Source: Oscillospiraceae bacterium
Lineage (GTDB): Bacteria > Bacillota > Clostridia > Oscillospirales > CAG-272
Length of the DNA stretch: 34,095 nucleotides
Assembly: GCA_015063745.1 (NCBI GenBank)
Contig: SVTO01000031.1
Span: 1-34,095, forward strand
Reading direction: 5' to 3'
Shown: positions 8,625-16,048 of the stretch, in pieces
Layout: every line of letters starts with the position of its first letter
Position numbering within the stretch: the first letter of the stretch is position 1
Position numbers and translations under genes: made by a program
The notes under the pieces: generated by a model
The model's database searches: none
Seen by the model: the letters and a program-made list of their open reading frames with translations, nothing else
Told to the model about the DNA's origin: nothing

Positions 8625-8647
8625 AAAAAACCCCTTTGGAACGGGGG
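8625..8647 (-). terminator. Terminator-like hairpin in the pth-mfd leader
   Basis: On the minus strand a C-run (8647-8643) pairs with GGGG (8634-8631) and is followed by six T residues (8630-8625). It lies between the predicted pth promoter (8666-8694) and the pth ATG, so it could attenuate the operon. The stem is only 4-5 bp. Confidence 0.45.
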
Positions 8648-8665
8648 TGGGGATATTATGCTTAT

Positions 8666-8694
8666 ATGATACCCTAAATCCTTCGTAAAATCAA
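8666..8694 (-). promoter_or_regulatory. Sigma-A promoter of pth-mfd
   Basis: On the minus strand TTGATT (8694-8689) and TATCAT (8671-8666) are 17 nt apart. The start would be near 8659, leaving a leader of about 75 nt that contains the C/G hairpin with a T-tract. Confidence 0.65.
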
Positions 8695-8741
8695 GGGGAA
8701 ATGGGGATATTTCCAAATTTTTCCGAGGTTTTTTCTTTATA

Positions 8742-9434
8742 TTATATCTCTGCAGTCCCGCCCGGGTTCATTTTCAGAATACGGTTTCGGTAAGGTTCGC
8801 TGCTGTCGTCCGCTTTCAGGCGGTCTGCGATATCCGTGGTACCGAAATAATGCATGGGGATGCAGGTAGTTATGTCGAAGTGGCGCATATAGTAGTCGAT
8901 ATTCAGAAAAGCACCTTTTTCCTGTCGGTTGTCCAGTGTCAGGAAAGCAAGGTCGATGGGAATGCCGGCAAGGGGGGCGGTATACTGCATGAAGTGGCCC
9001 ATCATCCGGCGGGACTGGTTTCTGTCCATGCCTTCCCACAGCCAGAGGCACAGGTCCCCGGCGTGATAGATCCGTTTGTCCCCGGCGGTTACGAGAAATG
9101 CCACGCCGCAGTCGGTGGAGAACAGGGTACGCACGGAAACCGTTCCGATCCGTTCTTCCGCATCGCCCCGGAGGAAATGACAGTTCTGCACGCCGTACTG
9201 TGCCGGCCAGTCTTTGCGGATGTCGGCGGCGAGGATGTAGCGGATGGAGGGATATTCCTTCTGCCATGTGAAAATTTCCGGATTCAGGTGGTCGGGGTGG
9301 TGGTGGCTGACAAACACGCAGATCTCTTTATCCGCCGGAATTTTCGGGCGCGGACCGGTGTAATAGTCAAATACGAGAAAATACTTCTCCGTCTCCACGG
9401 AAAAGCCGCTGTGGCCGTGATAGGTGATCTTCAT
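8742..9434 (-). CDS. Metallo-beta-lactamase-fold hydrolase
   Basis: This 230-residue MBL-fold protein has the zinc-binding motif HHHPDH (residues 44-49, HxHxDH type), a later YHAGDLCLW segment with a metal-ligand Asp, and a C-terminal IPMHYFG segment supplying the last His. It resembles the UPF0173/UlaG-like branch of small cytosolic MBL hydrolases; the substrate cannot be told. The ATG at 9434 is chosen over the longer frame to 9488 because AAGGAG sits just upstream and MKITYHGHSGF is the typical start for this family. It is transcribed from its own consensus promoter, divergent from the sugar kinase gene. Confidence 0.88.
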   Translation of the reverse strand: MKITYHGHSGFSVETEKYFLVFDYYTGPRPKIPADKEICVFVSHHHPDHLNPEIFTWQKEYPSIRYILAADIRKDWPAQYGVQNCHFLRGDAEERIGTVSVRTLFSTDCGVAFLVTAGDKRIYHAGDLCLWLWEGMDRNQSRRMMGHFMQYTAPLAGIPIDLAFLTLDNRQEKGAFLNIDYYMRHFDITTCIPMHYFGTTDIADRLKADDSSEPYRNRILKMNPGGTAEI

Positions 9435-9459
9435 CGGACTTGCTCCTTCCTTTTTCTGC

Positions 9460-9488
9460 AGTATAGCAGAATGGGCGGATTTTTGCAA
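9460..9488 (-). promoter_or_regulatory. Sigma-A promoter of the MBL hydrolase gene
   Basis: On the minus strand TTGCAA (9488-9483) and TATACT (9465-9460) have 17-nt spacing. The leader would be about 20 nt. Confidence 0.72.
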
Positions 9489-9527
9489 GAAAAGTATGTT
9501 ACGGAATTGTAAAGTCTTAAAATACCC

Positions 9528-9556
9528 TTTACTTTTTCGGAATTTTATGGTATTAT
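9528..9556 (+). promoter_or_regulatory. Sigma-A promoter of the sugar kinase gene
   Basis: TTTACT (9528-9533) and TATTAT (9551-9556) are 17 nt apart. The -35 overlaps an inverted repeat, GTAAAG (9509-9514) with CTTTAC (9527-9532), which could bind a regulator. The leader is about 80 nt. Confidence 0.65.
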
Positions 9557-9642
9557 ATAAGTTGGAAAACTACGAAACGTGTTTTTGCAATATGTTGTGC
9601 GGTTTCGCACTTATTGAATATCAGAAGGAAAGGATCTGTACT

Positions 9643-10749
9643 ATGTCTTCCAATGTAAACGAAGCTGTAAATGCTCCCTATGACTTTCAGGAAATTCTGA
9701 CCCACTTCAATATCGAAGTTCTGCCTTCTTCCTACGGCAACGGTCATATCAACGATACATTTATCGTTCACTCCAAACCCGATTATATTCTTCAGCGCAT
9801 CAACAAGAATGTATTCAACAGACCCGAAGATGTTATGGAAAACATTCAGGGTGTTACCTCTTTCCTGCGCGAAAAGATCATTGCTGCCGGTGGAGATCCC
9901 GACAGAGAAACCCTGACCCTGATCGAAACCAAGGAAGGTCTGCCCTACTACAAGAACGAAAACGGCGATTATTTCCGTATGTACAAGTTCATCACCGGCG
10001 CTACCTCCTATGATCTGGTGGAAAATCCCCAGCAGCTGTACCATGCCGCAAGAGCATTCGGTAAGTTCCAGAATCTGCTGGCCGAATATCCGGCCGAAAA
10101 GCTTCACGAAACCATCGTGAACTTCCACAACACCAAGGTTCGTTTCCAGAACTTTGTTAAGGCTGTGAATGAAGATGCTGTGGGCAGAGCCAAGGATGTC
10201 AAAGAAGAAATCAAGTTTGTTCTGGACAGAGAAGCGGACTGCAGCGTAGTGGTTGATGCGATTGCGGAAGGTAAGATCCCGCTGAGAGTTACCCACAACG
10301 ATACCAAGCTGAACAATGTTATGTTGGACAATGTTACCGGCGAAGGCGTTTGCGTAATCGACCTCGATACCGTTATGCCCGGTTCTCTGCTGTATGACTA
10401 CGGCGATGCACTCCGTTTCGGCGGTTCCAGCGGTGCGGAAGATGAAAAGGATCTGTCCAAGATCTGGTTCGATATGGAAAAGTTCGAAGCATTCACCAAG
10501 GGCTTCTTAGAAGAGCTGACCTCCATCACCGACGAAGAGCTGGCACTGCTTCCCTTCTCCATCAAGCTCATGACTCTGGAATGCGGTTCCCGTTTCCTGG
10601 CCGACTATCTGGCAGGAGATGTGTACTTCAAGACTCACTATCCGGAACACAATCTGGACAGATGCCGTACCCAGTTCAAGCTCGTTGCTGAAATCGAAGC
10701 CAAGATGGATGAGATGAACGCCATCGTTCGCCGTCTGGCAAACAGATAA
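9643..10749 (+). CDS. NahK-like sugar 1-kinase (APH-fold phosphotransferase)
   Basis: This 368-residue protein belongs to the aminoglycoside-phosphotransferase fold, in the branch of N-acetylhexosamine 1-kinase (NahK), close to that enzyme's usual length of about 360. Landmarks are GNGHINDTF (32-40) in the nucleotide loop, LQRIN (50-54), the catalytic loop THNDTKLNN (217-225, Asp220) and the metal-binding IDLDTVMPG (240-248). NahK phosphorylates GlcNAc or GalNAc at C1, for example after phosphorolysis of mucin or milk-type disaccharides; this substrate is inferred from family resemblance only. The ATG at 9643 has a GGAAAGGA ribosome binding site. It is monocistronic, with its own promoter and a strong terminator, and is divergent from the MBL gene. 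Codon choice looks like that of a well-expressed gene. Confidence 0.85.
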   Translation: MSSNVNEAVNAPYDFQEILTHFNIEVLPSSYGNGHINDTFIVHSKPDYILQRINKNVFNRPEDVMENIQGVTSFLREKIIAAGGDPDRETLTLIETKEGLPYYKNENGDYFRMYKFITGATSYDLVENPQQLYHAARAFGKFQNLLAEYPAEKLHETIVNFHNTKVRFQNFVKAVNEDAVGRAKDVKEEIKFVLDREADCSVVVDAIAEGKIPLRVTHNDTKLNNVMLDNVTGEGVCVIDLDTVMPGSLLYDYGDALRFGGSSGAEDEKDLSKIWFDMEKFEAFTKGFLEELTSITDEELALLPFSIKLMTLECGSRFLADYLAGDVYFKTHYPEHNLDRCRTQFKLVAEIEAKMDEMNAIVRRLANR

Positions 10750-10759
10750 ACGGAATACA

Positions 10760-10793
10760 GGGATTGTTCATCACGGACAGTCCCTTTTTCTTT
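10760..10793 (+). terminator. Rho-independent terminator of the sugar kinase gene
   Basis: A 10-bp stem (10760-10769 with 10775-10784, two G-U pairs, loop ATCAC) is followed by a T-rich tract (10785-10793). Confidence 0.85.
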
Positions 10794-10825
10794 ACTGTGA
10801 TCATTTTTTCGGACAGGAGATTATT

Positions 10826-11317
10826 ATGCGTAATTCGACTCTCGGGTATCTGGAGAAGGACGGATGTTATCTGATGCTTCACCGGATCAAGAAGGAAATG
10901 GATATCAACAAGGATAAATGGATCGGTATCGGCGGCGGTATGGAAGACGGGGAGTCGCCGGAAGAATGTATGCGTCGGGAGGCTCTGGAAGAAACGGGGC
11001 TTGCGCTCGGCAGGATGGATTACCGCGGGATTGTCACCTTCTGGTGTACGGATGAAAAAGGGGAGAATCCTTATGGGGAATATATGCATCTCTTCCTGTG
11101 CCGGGATTTTTCCGGGGAGATGCGGGAATGTGATGAGGGGACACTGGAGTGGGTACCCATAGAAAAAGTTCCTCTTCTCCCCATTTGGGAAGGAGATAAG
11201 ATCTTTCTGCGTTTTTTACAAGAAGAGGTTCCCTTTTTCTCGTTGAAATTGGTATATCGCGGGGATAATTTAATTCAGGTAATTTTCAACGATGATTTTT
11301 ACCCAATCGGATCCTAA
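10826..11317 (+). CDS. NUDIX hydrolase (MutT/8-oxo-dGTPase-like)
   Basis: This 163-residue protein carries a perfect Nudix box, GX5EX7REUXEEXGU, realised as GGMEDGE then REALEETGL (about residues 38-60), which binds Mg2+ and hydrolyses nucleoside diphosphate-X bonds. The N-terminal part (TLGYLEKDGCYLMLHR) and the helix after the box resemble MutT/YtkD-type 8-oxo-dGTP diphosphatases, so nucleotide-pool cleaning is likely but not proven. ACAGGAG lies 8 nt before the ATG. The preceding terminator separates it from the sugar kinase gene, and no convincing promoter was seen in the 30 nt between, so it may depend on readthrough or a weak promoter. Confidence 0.9.
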   Translation: MRNSTLGYLEKDGCYLMLHRIKKEMDINKDKWIGIGGGMEDGESPEECMRREALEETGLALGRMDYRGIVTFWCTDEKGENPYGEYMHLFLCRDFSGEMRECDEGTLEWVPIEKVPLLPIWEGDKIFLRFLQEEVPFFSLKLVYRGDNLIQVIFNDDFYPIGS

Positions 11318-11344
11318 AAAAATCAATATGTTTTACCTTAATAG

Positions 11345-11379
11345 AAAACAGGTTGCCATTCACAGACAACCTGTTTTTT
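11345..11379. terminator. Bidirectional terminator between convergent genes
   Basis: A perfect 11-bp stem (11345-11355 with 11367-11377) has an 11-nt loop and is flanked by a T-run on the plus strand and by A-rich sequence giving T residues on the minus strand. It serves the NUDIX gene and probably the surface protein gene ending at 11439. Confidence 0.85.
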
Positions 11380-11438
11380 ATCGTCATATAATTTCCCACT
11401 AAGCTCAACTGATATGGCCGTACCTTGGAAAATACATA

Positions 11439-12509
11439 TTACTTTCTGTTCTTCTTGTTCTTCAGAACGAGAATACCGCTGGTGATGCTGATTGCAGCCA
11501 AAACGAGGGCAATGTCAGCAGTCTGGGGAGCAGAAGTGGTATCGTCAACAACTTCTTCGGCAGCAGCTTCGGTTGCAGCTTCAGTTGCAGCTTCAGTTGC
11601 AGCTTCGGTGGCAGCTTCGGTTGCAGCTTCGGTTGCAGCTTCAGTTGCAGCTTCGGTTGCAGCTTCAGTTGCGGCTTCGGTTGCAGCTTCGGTTGCAGCT
11701 TCAGTTGCAGCTTCGGTTGCAGCTTCGGTTGCAGCTTCGGTTGCAGCTTCGGTTGCAGCTTCGGTTACACTGGGAACAAGAACATATTCTATAGTTTGAG
11801 TACCCCAAGTATGTCCCTGCACTCCATTCGCCAGAATAACAGGAATTTCATTACCTTCATCATCATAAACAACATACTGTGCATAATCATTGTACTGGAG
11901 GGAGTACGCAAATATAGCACCGGCTTCCAGCTTGAGAACCGCATTCGCCGGAATTGCCACTTCGGTTACGTATCCATTACCGGTGCACACACCGGCTGCC
12001 CATACCTGTGTACTATCAATCAACGCAGATACATCACTTCCATCACCTGCTGCAGCAATGACACCCTGACCCATGGTGTTGACATGAATCTGCAGTACAT
12101 GAGAATTGTAACTGCTACTCAGGTAATGTTCCACATTATCATTAGTATTCCATTTTGTATAATCTACGTCCAGATACAAGTCTTCTGTAGAAGTTTCGTC
12201 ATTGATGACGGTACAAACATATAAGTAGTTTTCATCCCAAACCATGTACGCTTTGGTCCCATATGCAGTGGTGAATTCTGTACTCATCTGCGGTTCCCAA
12301 TAAAACTCAAAGTTTGTCAGTTCTACAGCCGCAGAAGAAAGGTATATATCATCCAATACCCCGTCAATTACAGGAGTCCCATAGGAAACATCAACTTTGA
12401 TAATTTCCACTTTCTCTGTTTCTTCGACAGTTTCTTCTGCGCAAACTGTCATGCACATTGTGGATACAACCATAACAACAGATAACAGAATTGTAAGAAT
12501 TTTCTTCAT
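11439..12509 (-). CDS. Secreted CBM9-like surface protein with TEA-repeat stalk and PQT-type C-terminal anchor
   Basis: This 356-residue exported protein starts with a signal peptide (1-24, cleavage near VCA-EE). Residues about 40-240 resemble the family 9 carbohydrate-binding/DOMON-like beta-sandwich: TPVIDGVLDDIY near the start, then AYMVWDENYLYVCTVINDE. Next come 17 tandem tetrapeptides (VTEA plus 16 ATEA, residues 248-315), a rigid, possibly glycosylated stalk. The end has SAPQTAD (326-332), a hydrophobic segment and a basic tail KNKKNRK: a sorting-signal layout with PQTAD in place of LPxTG. The protein probably displays a glycan-binding domain on the cell wall. No sortase is in the window. 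The ATG at 12509 follows AAAGGA. The gene is more AT-rich than its neighbours, a hint of transfer. Confidence 0.82.
   Translation of the reverse strand: MKKILTILLSVVMVVSTMCMTVCAEETVEETEKVEIIKVDVSYGTPVIDGVLDDIYLSSAAVELTNFEFYWEPQMSTEFTTAYGTKAYMVWDENYLYVCTVINDETSTEDLYLDVDYTKWNTNDNVEHYLSSSYNSHVLQIHVNTMGQGVIAAAGDGSDVSALIDSTQVWAAGVCTGNGYVTEVAIPANAVLKLEAGAIFAYSLQYNDYAQYVVYDDEGNEIPVILANGVQGHTWGTQTIEYVLVPSVTEAATEAATEAATEAATEAATEAATEAATEAATEAATEAATEAATEAATEAATEAATEAATEAATEAAAEEVVDDTTSAPQTADIALVLAAISITSGILVLKNKKNRK
11566..11769 (-). repeat. Seventeen tandem 12-bp units encoding (A/V)TEA
   Basis: Direct 12-bp repeats run from 11566 to 11769 inside the surface protein gene. On the plus strand the unit is GCTTCGGTTGCA or GCTTCAGTTGCA. 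Variation is almost only synonymous (ACC/ACT for Thr, GCA/GCC/GCG for Ala); the last unit encodes VTEA. Near-identical units make copy-number change by slippage likely. Confidence 0.97.
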
Positions 12510-12664
12510 AAAAATGCATCCTTTCTGAATTTTATTTTCATTACAAAAATGTATCCACAACCTCATCCTCCTGTTTCCGGTACGGTGGAACACGTGCTGA
12601 AATGACTGTGGATTTACAGCACCAGGACTTTAACATCCCAATATTTTACATTCTTGTTACTACT
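12510..12664 (-). promoter_or_regulatory. Long 5' leader of the TEA-repeat surface protein gene
   Basis: About 155 nt separate the predicted start (near 12664) from the ATG at 12509, unusually long for this window. It can form a stem of GTGCTG with CAGCAC around an inner CTGT/ACAG hairpin (roughly 12626-12592 on the minus strand). It also contains a GGAGG directly abutting an in-frame ATG, too close to act as a start. No known riboswitch class was recognised. Confidence 0.45.
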
Positions 12665-12670
12665 TTATTA

Positions 12671-12699
12671 AGTATAGCATAATACCTTCTTGCTGTCAA
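12671..12699 (-). promoter_or_regulatory. Consensus sigma-A promoter of the surface protein gene
   Basis: On the minus strand TTGACA (12699-12694) and TATACT (12676-12671) are 17 nt apart. It is one of the strongest promoters in the window. Confidence 0.82.
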
Positions 12700-12904
12700 T
12701 TATTTTAATCAGTAAAATACAATTTCTATTTCTTACACAAATAAGATACCGTTTATTTATGCATTTGCACTGTTTCCATAAATTAAAAGAGGTGTCGCGT
12801 TAAGCGTTCACCTCCAGTTAAGTGTATCCAAAAGGAGCGTTTGTTGTAAAGCAGGTTTTGAGTGTTACCGAAAATAAAGGTATACTGTTTTCTTAGCATG
12901 TTTG
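12700..12904. other. AT-rich intergenic stretch
   Basis: Apart from the terminator at 12781-12814, nothing codes here. 12700-12780 is very AT-rich, and 12815-12904 shows an AAGGAG without a usable start codon or reading frame. With the surface gene, this forms an AT-rich patch of about 1.6 kb. Confidence 0.6.
12781..12814 (-). terminator. Terminator of the phosphodiester glycosidase gene
   Basis: On the minus strand GAGGTG (12814-12809) pairs with CACCTC (12794-12789), with an inner 3-bp GCG pairing with CGC, followed by TTTTAATTT. It lies about 90 nt after the stop at 12905. Confidence 0.7.
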
Positions 12905-13981
12905 TTATTCCGGCAAAACCACAAAGGCATTGTTGATCCATCTCTCATGACCGAGGCTGGGTTTGTTAATGTAGGTATCTTTGTACACCATTGCCGTAGA
13001 GCTTCCGCCGTCCAGCATGGCTGCGTTGTATGCGCCTTCTGCCAGCATGACTTCCTGCAGGACATCCAGATCACAGCCCAGACTCCAGTCTACCTGACGC
13101 CCGTCGATGACCAGGAACAGAAACTCTCCGCTTTCCCGCTGGCCGATAACAGTACGGGGTGCAATCCCCCAACCGCCGGTACCGTCCTTGATCATGCCTT
13201 CTCCGTTGACGACCAGAAAAGGCCAGAAGGATACGGCGCTGACGATATCGTTTTTGAGTGCCCAGTCGGTGGTACAGTGGCGGAGTACCAGAGCACCGTT
13301 TTTGTTGATGCCGATCATATTGTATATGGTTGTATTATCGGAAACATAGGGGTAGATCAGTTCGCTGTTCTCAATCAGCATACCTGCCGGGATGCCGCCG
13401 TTGGAGTCGTAGTTCACGCCGTCCTGGAAGCCGCCGCCGTTGATGCCTGCAATCGCACCGCTGTTCTGTACCATGGTCATGACCTTTTCCCCGCAGGAAT
13501 ACTGCTTGGAGGAATCCACCAGCTTGACACGCATGGGGTTTTCCACAAGCATGACGTACCCTCTCCAGGTACTGCCGCTGACTTCCTTGACGTACAGGCC
13601 TTTTTCCAGTTCTGTGTAGCCTTCGTTGATGTAGGGATTTTCCGGTTCGGCCGGGGTGCTTTCCGCTTCATTGGTTTCCGCATCCGTTTCGGTTTCGGTT
13701 TCTTCCTTGTTGAAATTCAGGATAATGGAATCGTGGGCGGAGTCATCCACTCGGTTGGCATCCATGATGGCATTGATTTTTTCCTCCGGGATAAACATGG
13801 TGGCAAGATATTTATGGGTCATGGTGGTCATGGCCGTGCACACCCATGTATTCTGCAGGGACGAAGATGCTCCTGCGGCGATCACTATGTAAAAACTCAG
13901 CATGGCACCCATCAGAACCACACTTGCGGTACAGAGGATGATGGACACGGTCTGCCAGAGTCGTTTTGTTTTTCTTTTCAT
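12905..13981 (-). CDS. Membrane-anchored phosphodiester glycosidase (NAGPA-domain) protein
   Basis: This 358-residue protein has a basic N-terminus and one transmembrane segment (about 11-36), a spacer rich in Glu/Thr (about 93-115), and a C-terminal NAGPA/phosphodiester glycosidase domain (about 140-358). Landmarks are IAGINGGGF (178-186), GIAPRTVIGQ (272-281), VIDGRQ (291-296) and MLDGGSSTAM (322-331). The family cleaves N-acetylglucosamine-1-phosphodiester bonds and occurs in bacterial exopolysaccharide or wall-glycopolymer processing; the external location fits that. The ATG at 13981 is preferred: the longer frame to 14035 starts with TTG and adds a hydrophilic leader before the membrane anchor. 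The ribosome binding site is weak (GAAGAG). It is divergent from the symporter gene. Confidence 0.88.
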   Translation of the reverse strand: MKRKTKRLWQTVSIILCTASVVLMGAMLSFYIVIAAGASSSLQNTWVCTAMTTMTHKYLATMFIPEEKINAIMDANRVDDSAHDSIILNFNKEETETETDAETNEAESTPAEPENPYINEGYTELEKGLYVKEVSGSTWRGYVMLVENPMRVKLVDSSKQYSCGEKVMTMVQNSGAIAGINGGGFQDGVNYDSNGGIPAGMLIENSELIYPYVSDNTTIYNMIGINKNGALVLRHCTTDWALKNDIVSAVSFWPFLVVNGEGMIKDGTGGWGIAPRTVIGQRESGEFLFLVIDGRQVDWSLGCDLDVLQEVMLAEGAYNAAMLDGGSSTAMVYKDTYINKPSLGHERWINNAFVVLPE

Positions 13982-14139
13982 GTTTCTCTTCACATCCGTT
14001 TTTGATTTGGGTATTAGACGTCCGGTTTCGGACAATGTTCCCTTTTCGGGAAAAATTCGGAAGATTTATTGTATCGGACGGTATATTTCCGAAGGCTTTT
14101 TTCTATATTGTTTACCAGTCTGAGATATGGGGAGGCAAT

Positions 14140-15501
14140 ATGTCCGGTTCGGTTTGGTATGAAGTTCTGCTCGGGGGACTCAATGGGATTCTGGTACCTG
14201 TAATGCTGCTTTTATGCGGACTGGTGCTGTCGAGGAAGATCGGGATCCGGAAAATTCTGCGGCCTGGTTCCTTCTGCAGAATGCTGGCGGATATTCCGGA
14301 GGACAGCCGCACAACTCCTTTCAAAGCGGTCAGTACGGCGCTGGCGGGGACACTGGGGGTCGGGAACATCACGGGGGTTTCTGCAGCCATACTGCAGGGT
14401 GGTGCCGGGGCGGTTTTCTGGATGTGGCTGGGTGCTTTTTTCTCCATGGCGGTGAAATACGGTGAAGTGGCGCTGGCGGTACGGTACAGGCGGAAAAACC
14501 GGGATGGGACGTACGTGGGCGGGGCTATGTACACAATCCGTGACGGTCTTGGAAAATACATCGGCCGTGGGGCGGCACTTCGGTTCGGGCAGATATTTGC
14601 TGTGTTGTGTCTTGTCAATTCTCTGGTCACGGGGACGGTTGTGCAGGCCAATGCGGCAGCGGATGTCTGTGTACCGTTTCCAGAATGGATATGCGGTGGG
14701 TTTATGGCGCTGCTTGTGCTGTTTGCGGCGGTATACGGGATACAGCGGGTCGGGGATATTACGGTGAAGATCATTCCGGTGCTGACGGTTTTGTATATTG
14801 TTCTGTCACTTGGTGTGATCCTGCCGAACATTCGTCTGCTGCCGGGAATACTGGCGGGAATTTTCAAGGATGCTTTTTCCCTTTCCGCTGTGGGTGGCGG
14901 TGTTACGGGATTTACGGTGCGGGAGGCGGTACGTTTCGGGATCACCAGGGGAATATTTTCCAATGAAGCCGGATGCGGTACATCTCCCTCCGCTCATGCC
15001 GCCGCGGATACGAAAAGTCCCCATCATCAGGGGATTTACGGGATTTTCGAGGTGTTCTGCGACACGATTCTGCTGTGCAGTCTGACGGCGTTTGTGGTTC
15101 TTACGGCGGATCGGCGTTACGGGATTCTGGCGTCCGGTTCTTCCCTGACCACACCGGAGGCTTTTGCCCTTTTCGGCGGGACGGCGGTTTTTCGGATTCT
15201 GGCTTTTTCAGTAGTGCTTTTTGCCTATTCTTCCATCCTGGCCCAGATGTACTACGGGATTACGGCACTGGAGTATCTTTCTGCCTCCTATCGGGTCAAG
15301 CGGATGTATATCGGACTGGTGATCGTATGTACGGTGATCGGGGCGGTGATTCCGGCGTGGATGATGTGGAACTGTGCGGATTTTGTGGTGGGGGTGATGA
15401 CCTGTCTGAATCTGGCTGTACTCTGGATCATGCGGCGGGAGATCGGGGAGATTGCGGCGGACGGAGGCAAAAACGGACATAGACAAAAAGGATCACCTTG
15501 A
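14140..15501 (+). CDS. Alanine/glycine:cation symporter (AGCS) family protein
   Basis: This 453-residue polytopic membrane protein is of AGCS length. It has the family core TALAGTLGVGNITGVSAAI (about 67-85), GGAMYTI (127-133) and the signature region NEAGCGTSPSAHAAA (275-289), where most members read NEAGLGSAP. It likely imports alanine or glycine with Na+ or H+. The ATG at 14140 is preceded by GGGGAGG; upstream in-frame codons are ignored for lack of a ribosome binding site. It is GC-rich, with many GGG and CGG codons, unlike the highly expressed pyr genes. It ends inside a bidirectional terminator. Confidence 0.93.
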   Translation: MSGSVWYEVLLGGLNGILVPVMLLLCGLVLSRKIGIRKILRPGSFCRMLADIPEDSRTTPFKAVSTALAGTLGVGNITGVSAAILQGGAGAVFWMWLGAFFSMAVKYGEVALAVRYRRKNRDGTYVGGAMYTIRDGLGKYIGRGAALRFGQIFAVLCLVNSLVTGTVVQANAAADVCVPFPEWICGGFMALLVLFAAVYGIQRVGDITVKIIPVLTVLYIVLSLGVILPNIRLLPGILAGIFKDAFSLSAVGGGVTGFTVREAVRFGITRGIFSNEAGCGTSPSAHAAADTKSPHHQGIYGIFEVFCDTILLCSLTAFVVLTADRRYGILASGSSLTTPEAFALFGGTAVFRILAFSVVLFAYSSILAQMYYGITALEYLSASYRVKRMYIGLVIVCTVIGAVIPAWMMWNCADFVVGVMTCLNLAVLWIMRREIGEIAADGGKNGHRQKGSP

Positions 15502-15521
15502 TATGGGCGATCCTTTCCTTT
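15487..15521. terminator. Bidirectional terminator overlapping the symporter stop codon
   Basis: AAAGGATC (15487-15494) pairs with GATCCTTT (15509-15516), followed by CCTTTTT. The minus strand likewise reads into T residues. The symporter stop codon (15499-15501) is in the loop; the convergent gene ends at 15538. Confidence 0.8.
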
Positions 15522-15537
15522 TTCGGTTATGTACGGC

Positions 15538-15948
15538 TTAAAACAGGATTCTTACGGAAAAACGCTGTTTGCATCTGGGGCATACTACAGTATGTTTTCC
15601 GCGCTTCTTCGGCAGTTTGATGATGGCTCTGCAGTGTTTGCAGCGTCTGTACCGGGCTGTGCGGATGTCGCGGCATCGGTCTTTGAGAAGTACCAGTTCC
15701 GTTTTCAGAGGATGCCAGAATTTCAGGAATTTTTCGTTTTCCCGGCGTCTGGCGGGGATGTTTCTGGAAAACATGCGGAACAGGGTGTATACGAGGCAGA
15801 GGGACATGAAAATTCCCCAGACGATGTTGGGAAGAAGCATATTGGCGATCAGTAAGAGGACATACAGTACCAGAAGGCCGTTATTCAGCTGGTCGGTACC
15901 GTAACGGCCGTACATGAATGCGGCTAATTTTTGTCTGAACGATTGCAT
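15538..15948 (-). CDS. Small membrane protein with C-terminal zinc ribbon
   Basis: This 136-residue protein has a MYGRYGTDQLNN N-terminal motif (12-23), two hydrophobic segments (about 24-60), a basic cytoplasmic region, and a C-terminal zinc ribbon CKHC...CPRC (about 103-126). The combination is common as a conserved hypothetical protein of Clostridia; the function is unknown. The zinc ribbon suggests nucleic-acid or protein contact at the membrane. It is a single gene with a TATAAT promoter upstream (15980-15985). Confidence 0.8.
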   Translation of the reverse strand: MQSFRQKLAAFMYGRYGTDQLNNGLLVLYVLLLIANMLLPNIVWGIFMSLCLVYTLFRMFSRNIPARRRENEKFLKFWHPLKTELVLLKDRCRDIRTARYRRCKHCRAIIKLPKKRGKHTVVCPRCKQRFSVRILF

Positions 15949-15979
15949 TGGGTATTTCCTTTCCGTTGGTTATACCTTT

Positions 15980-16008
15980 ATTATATGCTTACGCAAAGGG
16001 AAAATAAA
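15980..16008 (-). promoter_or_regulatory. Promoter of the zinc-ribbon membrane protein gene
   Basis: On the minus strand a perfect TATAAT (15985-15980) lies 17 nt from a weak TTTATT (16008-16003). Confidence 0.5.
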
Positions 16009-16048
16009 GTGTTTTTGGTGTTAATCCTTTGAATTTTTTGTAACGGAG

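Noticed and set aside
11566-11769. Repeat array as a possible CRISPR or intergenic satellite
   Set aside because: Units are contiguous 12-mers without spacers and lie in frame inside a gene.
11425-11799. Plus-strand frames reading the 12-bp repeats as VAAS or QLQL repeats
   Set aside because: Mirror images of the TEA repeats; the minus-strand frame has signal peptide, domain and anchor.
12510-12593. Upstream ATG (MRLWIHF...) in frame with the surface protein gene
   Set aside because: GGAGG touches this ATG with no spacing, and the extension would bury the signal peptide.
12510-12664. Cyclic-di-GMP or other known riboswitch in the surface gene leader
   Set aside because: No core motif of a class I know could be matched; only generic stems are visible.
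13982-14035. N-terminal extension of the phosphodiester glycosidase from a TTG codon
   Set aside because: The ATG at 13981 gives a normal basic start directly before the membrane anchor; the TTG has a poorly spaced ribosome binding site.
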